A DNA stretch of 64,000 nt from Lycocorax pyrrhopterus obiensis. Taxonomy: Eukaryota > Chordata > Aves > Passeriformes > Paradisaeidae. The position numbers and the translations under genes are program-made. The stretch covers positions 2,045,740 through 2,109,739 of the forward strand of contig JACSVZ010000001.1 of assembly GCA_014706295.1 (NCBI GenBank). The letters run 5' to 3'. The notes beneath the pieces were generated by a model, which was given only the letters and a program-made list of their open reading frames with translations, made no database searches and was not told the origin of the DNA. Below, piece by piece: positions 25,630 through 37,600 of this stretch. How positions within the stretch are numbered: the stretch's first letter is position 1; every line of letters starts with the position of its first letter.

Positions 25630-27182
25630 TGTTGTTTTGTTAAATCTCGGTATTCATGGACAAAAGCCCCTCAAACTAATTAAAGTTAGAAAGTGGTATG
25701 TTTATTGAGGCACTGGCGGGCGGCATGGGAGTTGCCTCCCAAAGACATGCCAGCCAAGTATAAGGTTCTTCACTCCCTATTTATTACTCCAAGTTTTACA
25801 TCCCCTACCTATGTATGCCCCCAGCACCTCCCATCCCCGCTCTGTATTAAAATGAGACCATCAGTCCTTCCCACACGCGCAGTTTCTCTCTTGAATTGGG
25901 TCGGTGGTCTCGAATTGGGTCAGTGGTCCTGGAAGATGAAGGCAGGAACGTCTTCTTCACAGCGACCTTTCTACCTTCTTACTGTCGGCAGGCCTTCGTG
26001 ACCTTCTGGCACAGCCCAAGATCTCCTACTTTTGATTAATTATTACGAAACCCAGGTGCTGTTCTTGGTTCTATTAGTTTCAATCTGTTTTGATGACAGT
26101 TCATTTATTCTGTTTCCTTCTACAAACAAAACTTAAAACAAGAATATAATGGCAAATAATACATCACTTAGCTCTAGCTTAGGCATCCAATAATCATTAA
26201 CTTATCTTTTGGTTTTCTACCTTGCATCCTAATCAATACAAATTGCTTCTAACCCTTAGCTAAAATTTTAACCTTTTAAAACCTTGACTCACTGTCATGG
26301 TCCAGAGTTCTTAGAAATGCCTCTGCCTGAATTAAGGTGCAAACGATACCAGATGCCAGTGACAATAGTATGGGTTTTATGTGATAGTAAATATGAGAGA
26401 GAGAGAGAGAGAGGAAAGAAAGAGATAGAAAATAGGTGGGGGGGAGGGACAGAAGGAGAGTGACAGAGACAAAACAAAGAAAATAGCACCATCCGTGGAT
26501 CCCAGCGATGTTCCATTGATCCTCTCCAGCTGGACTTCTGGTCGTGCTGGTCCCACAAAAAGCACAGAATCCCACGAGTTAATAGAGCTCAGGCCGGGTG
26601 GGAATGCCCGGGTATGTCCCCTGGGGGGGAGTTTGTCATCGTCACTTGCAGCAGACTCTGGATCTGTTGCATCCCGTGCAATCCTGTGGTGCAAGGCCTC
26701 TGGGGAGCGCTTTGAGGGCGTCTTTGATGGATTCTGACAGCCCCTCAGCTGCCTCTCACGTGAATGTCCCGTGGCTGTGGCTTGTGGGGTTGGGGGTTCC
26801 ACAGCTGGGCTGGTTTGGTAAGGGAAGATGGGTGTTCAGTGCCTCCGAGCAGAGGTTACACCCGAAACCTCCCCTCCCTCTCTGTGTAAACCTGGCCTCT
26901 GTGGGCTGTGGTCTCCACACCCCAAACCCAGCCAGGGAAGAATCTCTGCTGTGTTTGGCTCTTCTGTGGATGCATTCCTCTCCCTCAGCCTTGTTTGTTT
27001 TTCCCTGGGCTGGGATGATTGAACAATAGCGTATCTAGGCGGCTTCACCTGCAGTCCAAAGTCCCAGTCAGGTATCCCCAGGGAGGCTTCTGTGGTTGTA
27101 GCTTCCTTACACAGTTTTGGTTATAATGGGCAAAACTCTTTGATAACAATGTTTAAGGCACGAACCATTTCAGTCCCTGACA
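25630..27182 (-). mobile_element. Long solo LTR (~1.55 kb), ERVL-like, family B
   Basis: An insertion inside a CR1, bounded by TGTTGTTTTG and CCCTGACA and flanked by a 5-bp duplication GGCTC (25625-25629 and 27183-27187). Read on the minus strand it has TG...CA ends, a TATA-like TAATAAATAGG near 25780 and a poly(A) signal CAATAAACAT near 25705, close to the 3' end, as expected of an LTR. It contains a (GA)n microsatellite. The 5-bp duplication fits ERVL, but the family is inferred, and two nested LTRs cannot be ruled out. No gag/pol/env open frames were seen. Confidence 0.75.
26393..26432. repeat. (GA)n microsatellite inside the long LTR
   Basis: An uninterrupted run of GA dinucleotides from about 26396 to 26412, then a degenerate GA/AAAG tract. 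Confidence 0.9.
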
Positions 27183-27597
27183 GGCTCATCAAGTCCAACC
27201 ATTACCCCAGCACTACCATCATGTTCACCACAAACCCTGTCCTCAAGTGCCACATCCTCAAGTTTTTTGAACATTTCCAGGGATGGTGACTCCACCACAT
27301 CCCTGGGCATCCTGTTCCAATGCTTTACCACCCTTTCCATGAGGAAATTCCTCCTGGTGTCCAACCAGGAAATGTTTCCAAGTATCCAACCTGAGCCTCC
27401 CCTGGCCCAGCCTGAGGCCGTTCCCTCTCCTCCTGTCCCTGTTCCCTGGGAGCAGAGCCCGACCCCCCCCGGCTGCCCCCTCCTGTCAGGGAGTTGTGCA
27501 GAGCCACAAGGTCCCCCCTGAGCCTCCTTTGCTCCAGGCTGAGCTCCTTTCCCAGCTCCCTCAGCCGCTCCTGGGGCTCCAGCCCCTTCCCAGCTCC
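27183..27597 (-). repeat. CR1 LINE 3' end, right part of the split copy
   Basis: Minus-strand CR1: CATCAAGTCCAACCATTACC resumes directly after the insertion; CCCTCCTGTCAGGGAGTTGT and CAGCTCCCTCAGCCGCTCC are inner parts. It faces the plus-strand copy at 27680-28352. Confidence 0.9.
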
Positions 27598-27679
27598 CGG
27601 AAGCAGCAGAAATGCAGAAGCAGAAACTGCGCTGGGGAGCCAGAGAGGAACACGCTGAGAGTCTGCCTGGAGAGCAGCA

Positions 27680-28352
27680 ACGCTGTAGGAAAATGCCCAG
27701 TGGGAAAGGCCCTGGGGGTGCTGGTGCCAGCGGCTGGACACGAGCCCAGGGGTGCCCAGGTGGGCAGGAGGCCCCTGGCACCTGGGCTGGATGAGGAATT
27801 GTGTGTCCAGCAGGAGCAGGGCAGGGATTGTCCCCCAGGGCAGGGATTGTCCCTCTGTGCTGGGCACGGAGAGGCCCCTCGAGGGCTGTGCCCAGTTCTG
27901 GCTCCTGCAGGAGAGCCCTGGAGGGGCTGGAGCGTGTCCAGGGCAGGGAACGGAGCTGGGAAGGGGCTGGAGCCCCAGGAGCGGCTGAGGGAGCTGGGAA
28001 AGGGGCTCAGCCTGGAGCAAAGGAGGCTCAGGGGGGACCTTGTGGCTCTGCACAACTCCCTGACAGGAGGGGGCAGCCGGGGGGGGTCGGGCTCTGCTCC
28101 CAGAGAACAGGGACAGGAGGAAAGAGCTTTAAGCTGTCCCACGGGAGGCTCAGGCTGGACGCCAGGAGGAATTTCTTCCTGGAAAGGGTGGTCATGCACT
28201 GGAAGGGGGTTTGGAGTGCCCATCCCTGGAGGTGTCCCAGGAAGGCCTGGACGTGGCACTCAGTGCTCTGGGCTGGGTGACGAGGCGGGGATCGGGCACA
28301 GGCTGGACTGGGTGATTCTGGAACCCTTTTCCAGCCTGAACAATTCCGGGAC
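27680..28352 (+). repeat. CR1 LINE 3' end, just upstream of the MORC3 promoter
   Basis: Long copy including CTGAGGGAGCTGGGAAAGG and ending TTCCAGCCTGAACAATTC. It carries a 19-bp tandem duplication of CAGGGCAGGGATTGTCCC (about 27820-27855) that is absent from the otherwise nearly identical copy at 8892-9208. Confidence 0.9.
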
Positions 28353-28600
28353 TCTGTTTCCCGCCGTCCCCTCACGCCGCCCTCAGCCGCGGCCCCGCGC
28401 ACGAGGGAGGGGGCGTGGCCTCGCTCAAAGCCCCGCCCCCGCGTGCGCGCGCCCGGCGCCGGAAGCTCCAAAGGGCCCGCGGGGAGGCGGAAGCGCGCGC
28501 GGGGCCGCGGCCTAAAGATGGCGGCGAAAACACAGGGAGGGATCCGCCTGAGCGCCGTGAGTGTGAGGGGGCGGCGGGACCGCGGCCGGCCGGGGGGAGG
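28353..28600 (+). promoter_or_regulatory. MORC3: MORC3 CpG-rich promoter
   Basis: Very GC-rich and CpG-dense around the start codon, unlike its flanks. Visible candidate sites: a GC box CCCCGCCCCC (about 28430), GGGGCGTGGCC (about 28411), ETS-like CCGGAAG and GCGGAAGC, and a YY1-like AAGATGGCGGC covering the ATG. There is no TATA box. The transcription start is not determined. Confidence 0.8.
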
Positions 28601-31600
28601 GACCTGAGAGACCAACTCATCCCAACCCACTGCCAGGGGCAGGGACACCTTCCATCATCCCACGTTGCTCAGAGCCCCGTCCAAGCTGGCCTTGGACACT
28701 TCCAGGGTCACTCCCTCAGCGAGGGCGAGGGGCGCCGCCTCGTCTTTCCGGGGCGACGTGGGGCTGGGGGCTTTCCGGCCCTTAGCCCGGCTCAGGTCCT
28801 GGAAAATTAAGTTGTATCGGTCCGGCTGGGCTGTGCCGAGGGGACGGTGAGGGCTGGGGGTGGGCTGGGTGTTAGGGGCGGGTTTTCCCAGCCTCTAGTG
28901 AGCGCCGTGACCTCTAATTGCCAAGTTGTAACTTCAAATCTTAACTACTTTTATTGCAAGCGGCCTAATTACATTTTAACCCTAATTACATCTTAGGGGG
29001 ATGAGTGTTGACGCAGTTAAATGCTGCTGTGTTGTGCTTTTCAGTCGCAGTATTGTTGCCGAGCTGTTGTGGCAATTGGTTGTTTCTTTATTTGTGCTGA
29101 TATAAATGAAGTTAAAGCTGCTTTTTCAGATGAAACAGGAGGGTTTTTTTCAAGTCAATGCCATTAAACCTCACCTAGAGCTACACCTGGCTCATCACCT
29201 TGCTTAGAATAGTGGAAAGAAGCAGGAGTACTACGATGAGTAACTTAGCAAATATTTGAGTGAAAAAGGTGTGTTAGAATATGCTCAGCACTGCTGGAAT
29301 TACAGAATCATTTAGGGTGGGGAATACCTCCAAGATCATTGAGTCCAACCTCTGGCTGAAATTATATAACCTAATATCAATTTATGTTATCTTAATATCA
29401 ATTTATATTACCCTAATAAAAGTTGCTATGATTCTAGAGATGAGCTGTAAACATCATCTTCTTGAAGTCCGAAAGTTGCATTTTGATTTTGATTTCAGGT
29501 CTTTAATTCTTGCAAGTGTTTAAAATCCACGGTTTGTGTGATATTTTATTAGAGCTGGGTTGTCCTGCTTCTTTAGATAAAGATTTTGATTTATTATTAC
29601 TTTTTGGACACATTATTAGTCTTCTTAAGAGGAGAAAGTATCAATAATCAGCATTTGCATCTGGCAGTTCGGAGTTTCAAATCGTTCTCAGGTTGAAATC
29701 ACTTTGGCAAGCTGCACTCTCAGAGGTACAAACGAAACACGATGCACTTGGTAACTTTCTGAATTATTTTTAGGTTGCTCTTTGGTTTTGTCTGTCGCAG
29801 GCACAACTGAGAATTTGCATTCAGTGGCTTTCCAGTGAAAGCTGTGGGTTTTGTGGGGTTTTTTGGGGTTTTTTTTGCTCAGGTGAAGTAGCTGATGCAG
29901 TTTGGGCCAGGTTTGTAAAAGGCTTTGTAATCCAGAGAATGGTGGGGAGAGCTGATGGTCCCAGTTCTTTGGGAATATAAAGTATTTCCCGTGGTTTCAG
30001 AAGCACTTCCAAACAGCACAGGCAGTTGGAGGGCCTGGTAACTCATTCCCACGCTGGAATTTCTCTCCTGCTGTTGCTCTGGCAATATTTTTGTCCAGCT
30101 GAACAATGCAGCAGCTGAGGGAAGTGATTCAGGTTAATATTTTAAGAACGGTTTTTAATTTGGATTGATCCCTTGATGGAGTTCATTGCACTGTTGTGGA
30201 ACTGGGATTGTGTAGCTGGGAGGGAGAAAAGGAAAATTTCAGGAAGTTTCAGGAGGGATTTCTTCCTGGAAAGGGTGATTGGGCCTTGGAAAGAGCTGCC
30301 CAGGGAGGTTTGGAGTGCCCATCCCTGGAGGTGTCCCAGGAAGGCCTGGACGTGGCACTCAGTGCTCTGGGCTGGGGACAAGGTGGGCATCGGGCACAGC
30401 TTGGGCTCAGTGGTCTTGGAGAGCTTTTCCAACCTAAACAGTTCCATGAAAATGGCAGTGTTGTTCCCAAGAAGTTGTTAAATAAGTGCAGGATAAACCA
30501 ACATGCATTTTTCCATTAAATGTGTGCTAAGTTACTGCAGTGATGCCGTGTAACAGAACAGAAGTTTATTATGTGCAAGCAATAAGTTCCTAAGATGAGG
30601 CAAACTCTGCAGTGGTTTCGGTTTAGGATCTGCAAGGGATGGCACAATTCAGGTTTGCTGGGAAAACTAAAATTCCCAAAGCTGCCTGTCATTTTGGAGA
30701 GATAAACGGCTTTGTTTTTCAATATTTGCTGGTTATAACTGTAGGAGATGCTCTTCTCAGGACAGTTTAGTTTCAGATATGCCCAGTTGGAAGAAGTGGG
30801 ACGTTTGAGTTGTGTTTGGCTGCACTTGGTCTCGGGAGGAAAAATGAAATTACTGAACAAAACCCACTTAGTAACAAAATATGTTTGGCTGAGTGAGCAA
30901 AACAGCTGGATTGGCAAAGTGAGTGTTCAGCAGGGGACCAGCTCTTACTGAACCTCAATTAATTATGAGCTAATTAAAGTGGTCCATTGATGAATGAAGT
31001 GTAAGGGGACAAATGGACTTAAATATTTCCTGATGAGTTCATCAGGAATTAGGGAGTGGTTGCTGACAGCTGGATTGCTCTGGAGGAGACTACAAAACGG
31101 ATGGCCTTAAACCACTGTTCTGTTCTTTAATCTGGTTTTGTGCCTTTGTTTCAATGCCTGGCATGATGAAAGCCAGGCTGGATGGGGCTTGGAGCATCCT
31201 GATCTGGTGGAAAGTGTCCCTGCCTGTGGCAGGGGTTGGAACTGGGTGATCTTTAAGGTCCCTTCCAACCCAAAGCATTCTGGAATTCTGTGATCAGGTG
31301 GTGCTGTCTGCTCTGAGATAACTTTCCCATGAATTTCCTGTAGGATACTTGCTCACTTTTTGCTGAGGCACAGGAGATGTTAGAGCCAAGACCCCATTTG
31401 TTCCTGTTCCCATCTTCCAGCCCTTCATACACGTTACAATTCCCAGTTCTGTGAATCACCTTCCAGCCTTTCTCAAACCCTCCCCCAAGCAGTGATCCAG
31501 AGAATATCAGCACAATTCCAGTGATGTTGTTTTCAGAATTCCCAGTGGTTCACAGCAGTGAAATGAAGGGTGTGGAGCTGTTGTGTTACACAGGCAAGGT

Positions 31601-34600
31601 TTTATTTCTATGCACACAGAATGGTTTGGTTCACAGGGAAAAAAGGACATTTGTTGGTGATGATGCCACTGTGGGTGACACTGATGTTCTTTCTGTCCTT
31701 TCTCAGCCTTGTCTGATCACGAGGGGAGGTGCTTCTTCCTTTTCAGGAGGAATTTCCTCATGGAAAGGGAGGTCAGGCCTTGGCAGAGGCTGCCCACGGA
31801 GGTTTGGAGTGCCCATCCCTGGAGGTGTCCCAGGAAGGCCTGGACGTGGCACTCAGTGCTCTGGGCTGGGGACAAGGTGGGCATCGGGCACAGCTTGGCC
31901 TCAATGGGCTGGGAGGGCTTTTCCAACCTCAAGGATTCCATGAGATTCCCAAATGTGAGTTCATGCCTCTGTCAAAACCACAGTCAGGACTTCCTGCCAG
32001 GTCCGTATTGCTGAGATTCCAGTGCCAGCAGTGAATCCAGCAGGGAGTCCTGCACTTCCAGCCTCCAGTGTGGCTGGAGCTGTTCAGTGTTTCAGCAGAT
32101 GCCAAATTCCTGAGTGTGCATCCCCGTGGTGGGTTGGGATTTTTAAATGTGGTTTTGTTTTGCCAAGGAGGGACTTCAGGTGGAAAAAACCCCACCACTT
32201 CTTTCTGGTGGATTTTGATCCTGAAAACAAAGGAGCAGATGCTGCCAGCTCTGTGGAAGTGAAGAGAATCACCCAGGGATCTGAGGATCCCCTGAGTTCC
32301 TGTACAGCAGAGGGAGAAATCCGAAGATCCTTTTGCCCACGTGCCACGGCACGTGTGAGGTTTCCATTAATAGCCCAGAGGAATTTCTCTTGGATTCAAA
32401 ATTACTTGGAATTATCTGTTTGGGGCGCCCTGCCTTAGCCTGACTCAGTGCACCAGATTTTGTAAACCTGGAGCTCTGCAGCACAGATGGCAGCGAGGAA
32501 TGTGGTGTCTGTTCCCACTTGTGCTCCATGGAGAAGTGCAGGGATTAAGTTGCAGTTGGAAGTGTGTCATGTGCTGCTGTGACCTGAGAATCAAGGTGAC
32601 GTTTCTGTTGCTCTGAACCAGGGGTGCTGCTGCTCCCTCTGCCTTCCTCCTGCTCTGGTACCTGGTTTGTGGCTCTAGGATTTGCTTTTAGCATCATTCC
32701 TTTTCAGCTTGGAGCCTTGAAGTGGTTGCTCGCTTTTATTTGCACTTTACTTTTATTTACACTTTATACCGTTATAAAAGTGCTTGTCAGTGAGTAACTG
32801 TAAAAATTAAGTACGGATATGTACACAGTATTTTAAAACATCTTTCTGATTTTTTATATACATATAGTAATGTGGATTATATTCTGGTTTTTGTGTAACT
32901 CAGTGGTACAAGGGCTGTTTTCAGTGTTATGTGTTCATAGGTGCTGCTTTTTCTGCCGTCACCACAACTCTGGCAGCAGGGCTTGAGCAAATCGGTGCAG
33001 GGGGGTTTGTGTTAAAGGCCTTGTGAAAGTGTAACCGCAGATTTCCTCAGTGATAATGCAAACATAACTATCAGTTGCAGCAGTTAAAATTTCTCCAACC
33101 GTTGCATGGACAGGTCCTTAACTTACATGGACATTTAGTTCTGGTTTTCCTAGCCTTGAAGTGAATATATGTGAACCTAGGCTGGGGAGGCTTGGCAATG
33201 CTTGTGTCACTAAGTTGCATCCCTTAAAGAGGTGCTTTTTTGCATATTCCCACCTAATTGTGGTAGTGGCTGTGCCTTTGGTTACATAAAATGTGTGAGA
33301 TCCAACTGCTAAAAGCACGAAGCACCCCTTGAGAGGGTCTGACAGGTGATTTTGGTCACTGTGGGCACAGACAGTGACCCACGGAGGGTACTGGGGGCTG
33401 CTCACTCTTGGCATTAAGTTTGAATCCTCCTGGTTTAAGAAGTGAGTTTTTAACATCTGGGAGCTTCTGTTACTGGGTTTGGAACCACAGCTTTGATGTT
33501 TTCTGTAAGCTCTAGCATCATTATATAGTAATAGTTCCGTATATTTTTATTAAGATAAAGACTGCTAGGATGACAATATAACCCATGCTCAGAATATGCT
33601 GAGACTGTGCTGAATTTCCTCTTCAAGAGCTGTATCAATGTTCCCTGCCAATACCCAGAAATAAATTCAATTACAGCCTTTTGGTAGGGTTGTCCAAAAC
33701 AGCTTCATGGAGTGTTCCTTTATTTAACAGACTGTTTTCTGCCTTGGAGAGCACAAACTAATGCACTTGCTTGTGGTTTATTCCAGCTCTGCCCAAAGTT
33801 CTTGCACACCAACTCCACCAGTCACACCTGGCCCTTCAGTGCAATTGCAGAACTCATAGGTAGGTGATCAATAGCTTGGACTAATTTTTGTTTCTTGTTA
33901 CAAAACCTTTTTCCTTCAGGTAGAGGAAGACCTGGCTGAAGATCCTCAGTGTTTTGCTCTTTGTTCTGGTCCTGTTACCTGCATTACCTGGGGCTTGTGC
34001 ATCTCTTTATTAGCTCCTGTTGATCACCTTGCCTTTTGATTATGAAGAGAAGTTAACTGGACATGTCCAGTGTTCCTCTTTTCCACAGTCAGGGAATGAT
34101 GAGCAGGCTCCTTGAACTGCTTCCTCACAATAAAGGTGTGCCTTGGGACACCAGCCAGGCTGACTGAGCACTTTGCAGCTGCCAAAGGGAGCAGCTCCTC
34201 TGGTCACACATTCCTTCCCTTCCCTTCCCTGCACAAGTTTTGCTGTGCTAATTCAGAAAATTAACCTAATAAAAGAAAAGAGGGATTTTCCAGCTGGATA
34301 AGGCCAAAGCTGTCTGAAGGAGGAAACCAGAGCCCTGTGGCTGTGGAAAGGACTGGCTGTTTTGGGAGTAAAATATGTTGAATCATTTCAGCTCTTCTAA
34401 CACTCCAAATACTTCCAAACTTTCAAGTGTACCTGTACATCCTCTTTTGTGATGCTGAAATACATTTTATGAAATATTTCACTGTGATGCAATTTGGACT
34501 CAGTTTGCAGGAAGGAACCTGCCAAGCTGTGGTTCCTTTTATTGGCTTGAGCTGTTTTATGTCTCTCAGTTGAACCTGCAGAACAGGCAGTGAGGCAGAG

Positions 34601-37600
34601 GTGCCATCACATCCCACCTTTCCTCCCTCCTCACAAATCCCAGGGGGATGAGGGAAAGAGATGGAAGAAAGCGGTGTTGGGGCAGACAGGGTTGGGCCTG
34701 GCTTTGCTGCCAGGAGTGGTTTGCGGTGCTCTGGTTCCTGTTGCACTCGTGTTTGACTCTTTCACATCCTGTAAACACAAATTTGAGTCGAAAGCATTTT
34801 GCAGTTCTGCTCTGCAAGAGCTGAGAGAAAGTAAACATTGCACCAGCTGCTCTGCAGGCAGGAAATGAAACTGGAACTTTGTCTTGCTTTCATTTTCTGT
34901 TCTCATGTGAGCTGCTCACCTCCAGCTACACTTTTTGCCTCTGTGTTGCTGCCGTCGATAATCTGGGGAATTTTGTGCTGGTTTGGGTGAGGTTCTCCTG
35001 GTTTAGATGCAGCTGTTCCATCCTACCATTTTTAAAATGTGTTTGCACTTAAACAGTTGAATTTGTGCTGTTTAGTCTCCCACCCCGTGTGCTTTCCTTG
35101 CCCTCAGATAATGCCTATGATCCAGATGTGAGTGCCAAGCAGATCTGGATCGACAAAACCGTCATAAATGACAACATCTGCCTGACATTCACTGATAATG
35201 GGAATGGGATGAACTCGGAGAAGCTGCACAAAATGCTCAGGTAGGCAACCTCTTTGCCTGTCTTGTGCAAATTCCAGCTCTGGTTCTGTTATTGTTCAGT
35301 TTATTCCTGTTTCTCATATGTAATTCACTAATTTTGCTCATAAACTCAGCATTTCTGAAGGTAAGTGAATGTCCAGATGAGACTCCAGAGCAGACAGGTG
35401 CTACTAAAGCTTCCCTGTAACTTTGTCAGGGAACTTTTACCTCGTAATTTCCTTTTATCCTTTCTCTCAGTGTTCCCTTTATGCTGTGGAAACTCTCTGT
35501 AGTGCCTGCTAGTGGAGATAAGGAGAAATCAGATTTTTTTCTTATTACTGTCATCATAGACATTATTATTATTATTATTATTGTTATTGTTATTATTATT
35601 AATTGCTTTAGTTTAAGTTAGTGAATGAGAAAAGAAGGGAGATTCAGCTCAAACCCCCTGGAGTATTAATAATAGAAGGTATTGTAGAAATTTTAATGAA
35701 TGATAGTGTGAGTTATCTTTTTATCTTTAAATATTCTGTAGGGTTGGAACTGAATTTTCTCTTATTTTTACAGTTAGCAAAGAGCTTTCTGTCCAGTTTC
35801 TCTTCAGTGTAAGAAACTGCTCTGCCTGCAGATTTAAATTTGAGTAAGATTGAGTTCAAACTGTTATTTTCCTGTCAGATACCATAATTAACAGCTTCCT
35901 AAATTCCATATGCAGTTCCCTGTTTTACTTTTAAGTGTGATCTGTAAATGGAAATGGAAAACTTGTGGATCAAACATTTTCTAGGAAGTGGAGAGGGGGA
36001 AAATACAGGGTTAGGGGCTTTTTTTAGAATCCCATTAGAATGCTTTTACACCTAATTCCAGACAGATGATATTTCTATTCCATACTTAAAAGCTGGAAGT
36101 AGATTTTCCCAAGTTTTTGCTGTGTGGTTTTAGAATTTAATTGTGCAGGAATCCCTGACCTCTGAAACAAGAGAGAAACTTGTTGGGTTATGTAACTTGA
36201 CAAGTCCTGCACTTGCATCTCTTGAACTCTCAGGTTTTCCAGGGATTTTTCCACTCTCCTCATGTTTCCCCTGTTTCAGCTTCGGCTTCAGCGAGAAGTC
36301 GGTGATGAACGGCCGCGTTCCCGTGGGATTGTATGGGAATGGCTTCAAATCGGGATCCATGCGCCTGGGAAAGGATGCCATTGTCTTCACCAAGAATGGG
36401 GAGACCATGAGTGTGGGGCTGTTATCCCAAACTTTCCTGGAAGTCACCAAAGCAGAGCATGTCATGGTTCCTATCGTGACATTCACCAACCAACATATCC
36501 TTTCAGCATTCCCAGTGAAGGGTTGTGGGCACATCCCAAATTTGGGGGATAACGTCACCAAAGGAAATCCTTGGCTGCTTTTATGGATGTTTATATCAAA
36601 ATTTTCTCCTTGGAGAGGAGTCAAAAGCCAAAAAATTCTGTGAGATGCTATACTTTGTTAAAACCTTGAAGTTTGTAGGAGCTCTGAGATGTGGAATGAG
36701 ATGCTGGGAAGTGAATCCAGAAATTTCCTCATTTTTTGGGATCATCACTCCATTCCAAGTCCCTCTCCTTAACACAGTGCCCACGGCAGATCAGTGATCC
36801 AGCAGAATCCAAGAACAGCCTCAAGGCCATCCTGACACATTCCTTGTTCTCTACTGAGGAGAAATTACTGGCTGAGCTGGATGCCATCATAGGGAAAAAA
36901 GGCACCAGGATTATCATTTGGAATCTTAGAAAGTAAGATAAATCCAGTTTCTTATCTCTAACTAATTTTACATTTTATTTCAGTGTATGCAAACATAGAA
37001 GGGTTTGGGGGCTTTTTGTGTGTGGAATAACTGGAAAAAGGATGTGAGCAGCTAAATAACTGGGAAGCTGGACTCAAAATCTTTGAGGAATTCCCCTTTT
37101 CTTCCTCCTTTCCTGGCTCCACCACAATACCTCCCCTAGTGTTTGCTTTTCCCCCCCCTATAATTAATACATTTTTCCATCTTAATTTGTAGAGATAAAA
37201 ATGACAAACCAGAATTTGACTTTGACAAGGATAAATACGACATCAGAATTCCAGAAGACTTGGATGAAACAGGCAAAAGAGGCTACAAGAAACAGGAGAG
37301 GCTGGACCAGATTGTTCCAGAAAGTGATTATTCGCTAAGAGTACGTGTTGGAATTTTAAAATTGGATTTATTTGTGGAATAAAAAGGGTGTATATGTTTT
37401 AATTTTACTGTAATGTCTGTTTTGCAGGCTTACTGCAGTATTTTGTACCTGAAACCAACCATGCAGATCATCCTGAGAGGACAGAAAGTGAAAACACAGC
37501 TGGTTTCCAAAAGTTTGGCCTTCATCGAGCGGGATATTTACAGACCTAAATTTCTCAATGTATCCTTTAGTACTTCCATTGCTGAGCTGAATTCTGTGAC

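Larger units (their letters stand above)
28557..33786 (+). other. MORC3: MORC3 intron 1
   Basis: The largest intron (5.2 kb). It starts GTGAGTGTG and ends TATTCCAG. It holds five CR1 fragments (listed separately) and otherwise unique-looking sequence with no credible exon. Confidence 0.85.

Noticed and set aside
27325..28648. Long open frames of 200-340 codons on both strands upstream of and over the MORC3 promoter
   Set aside because: They are made of CR1 3'-end sequence that recurs, in different frames, across the window; the GC-rich repeat simply lacks stops.
36495..36643. Extension of MORC3 exon 4 through the downstream open frame
   Set aside because: Homology ends at 36494, and the AT-AC junction restores the family sequence; the extra codons resemble nothing.
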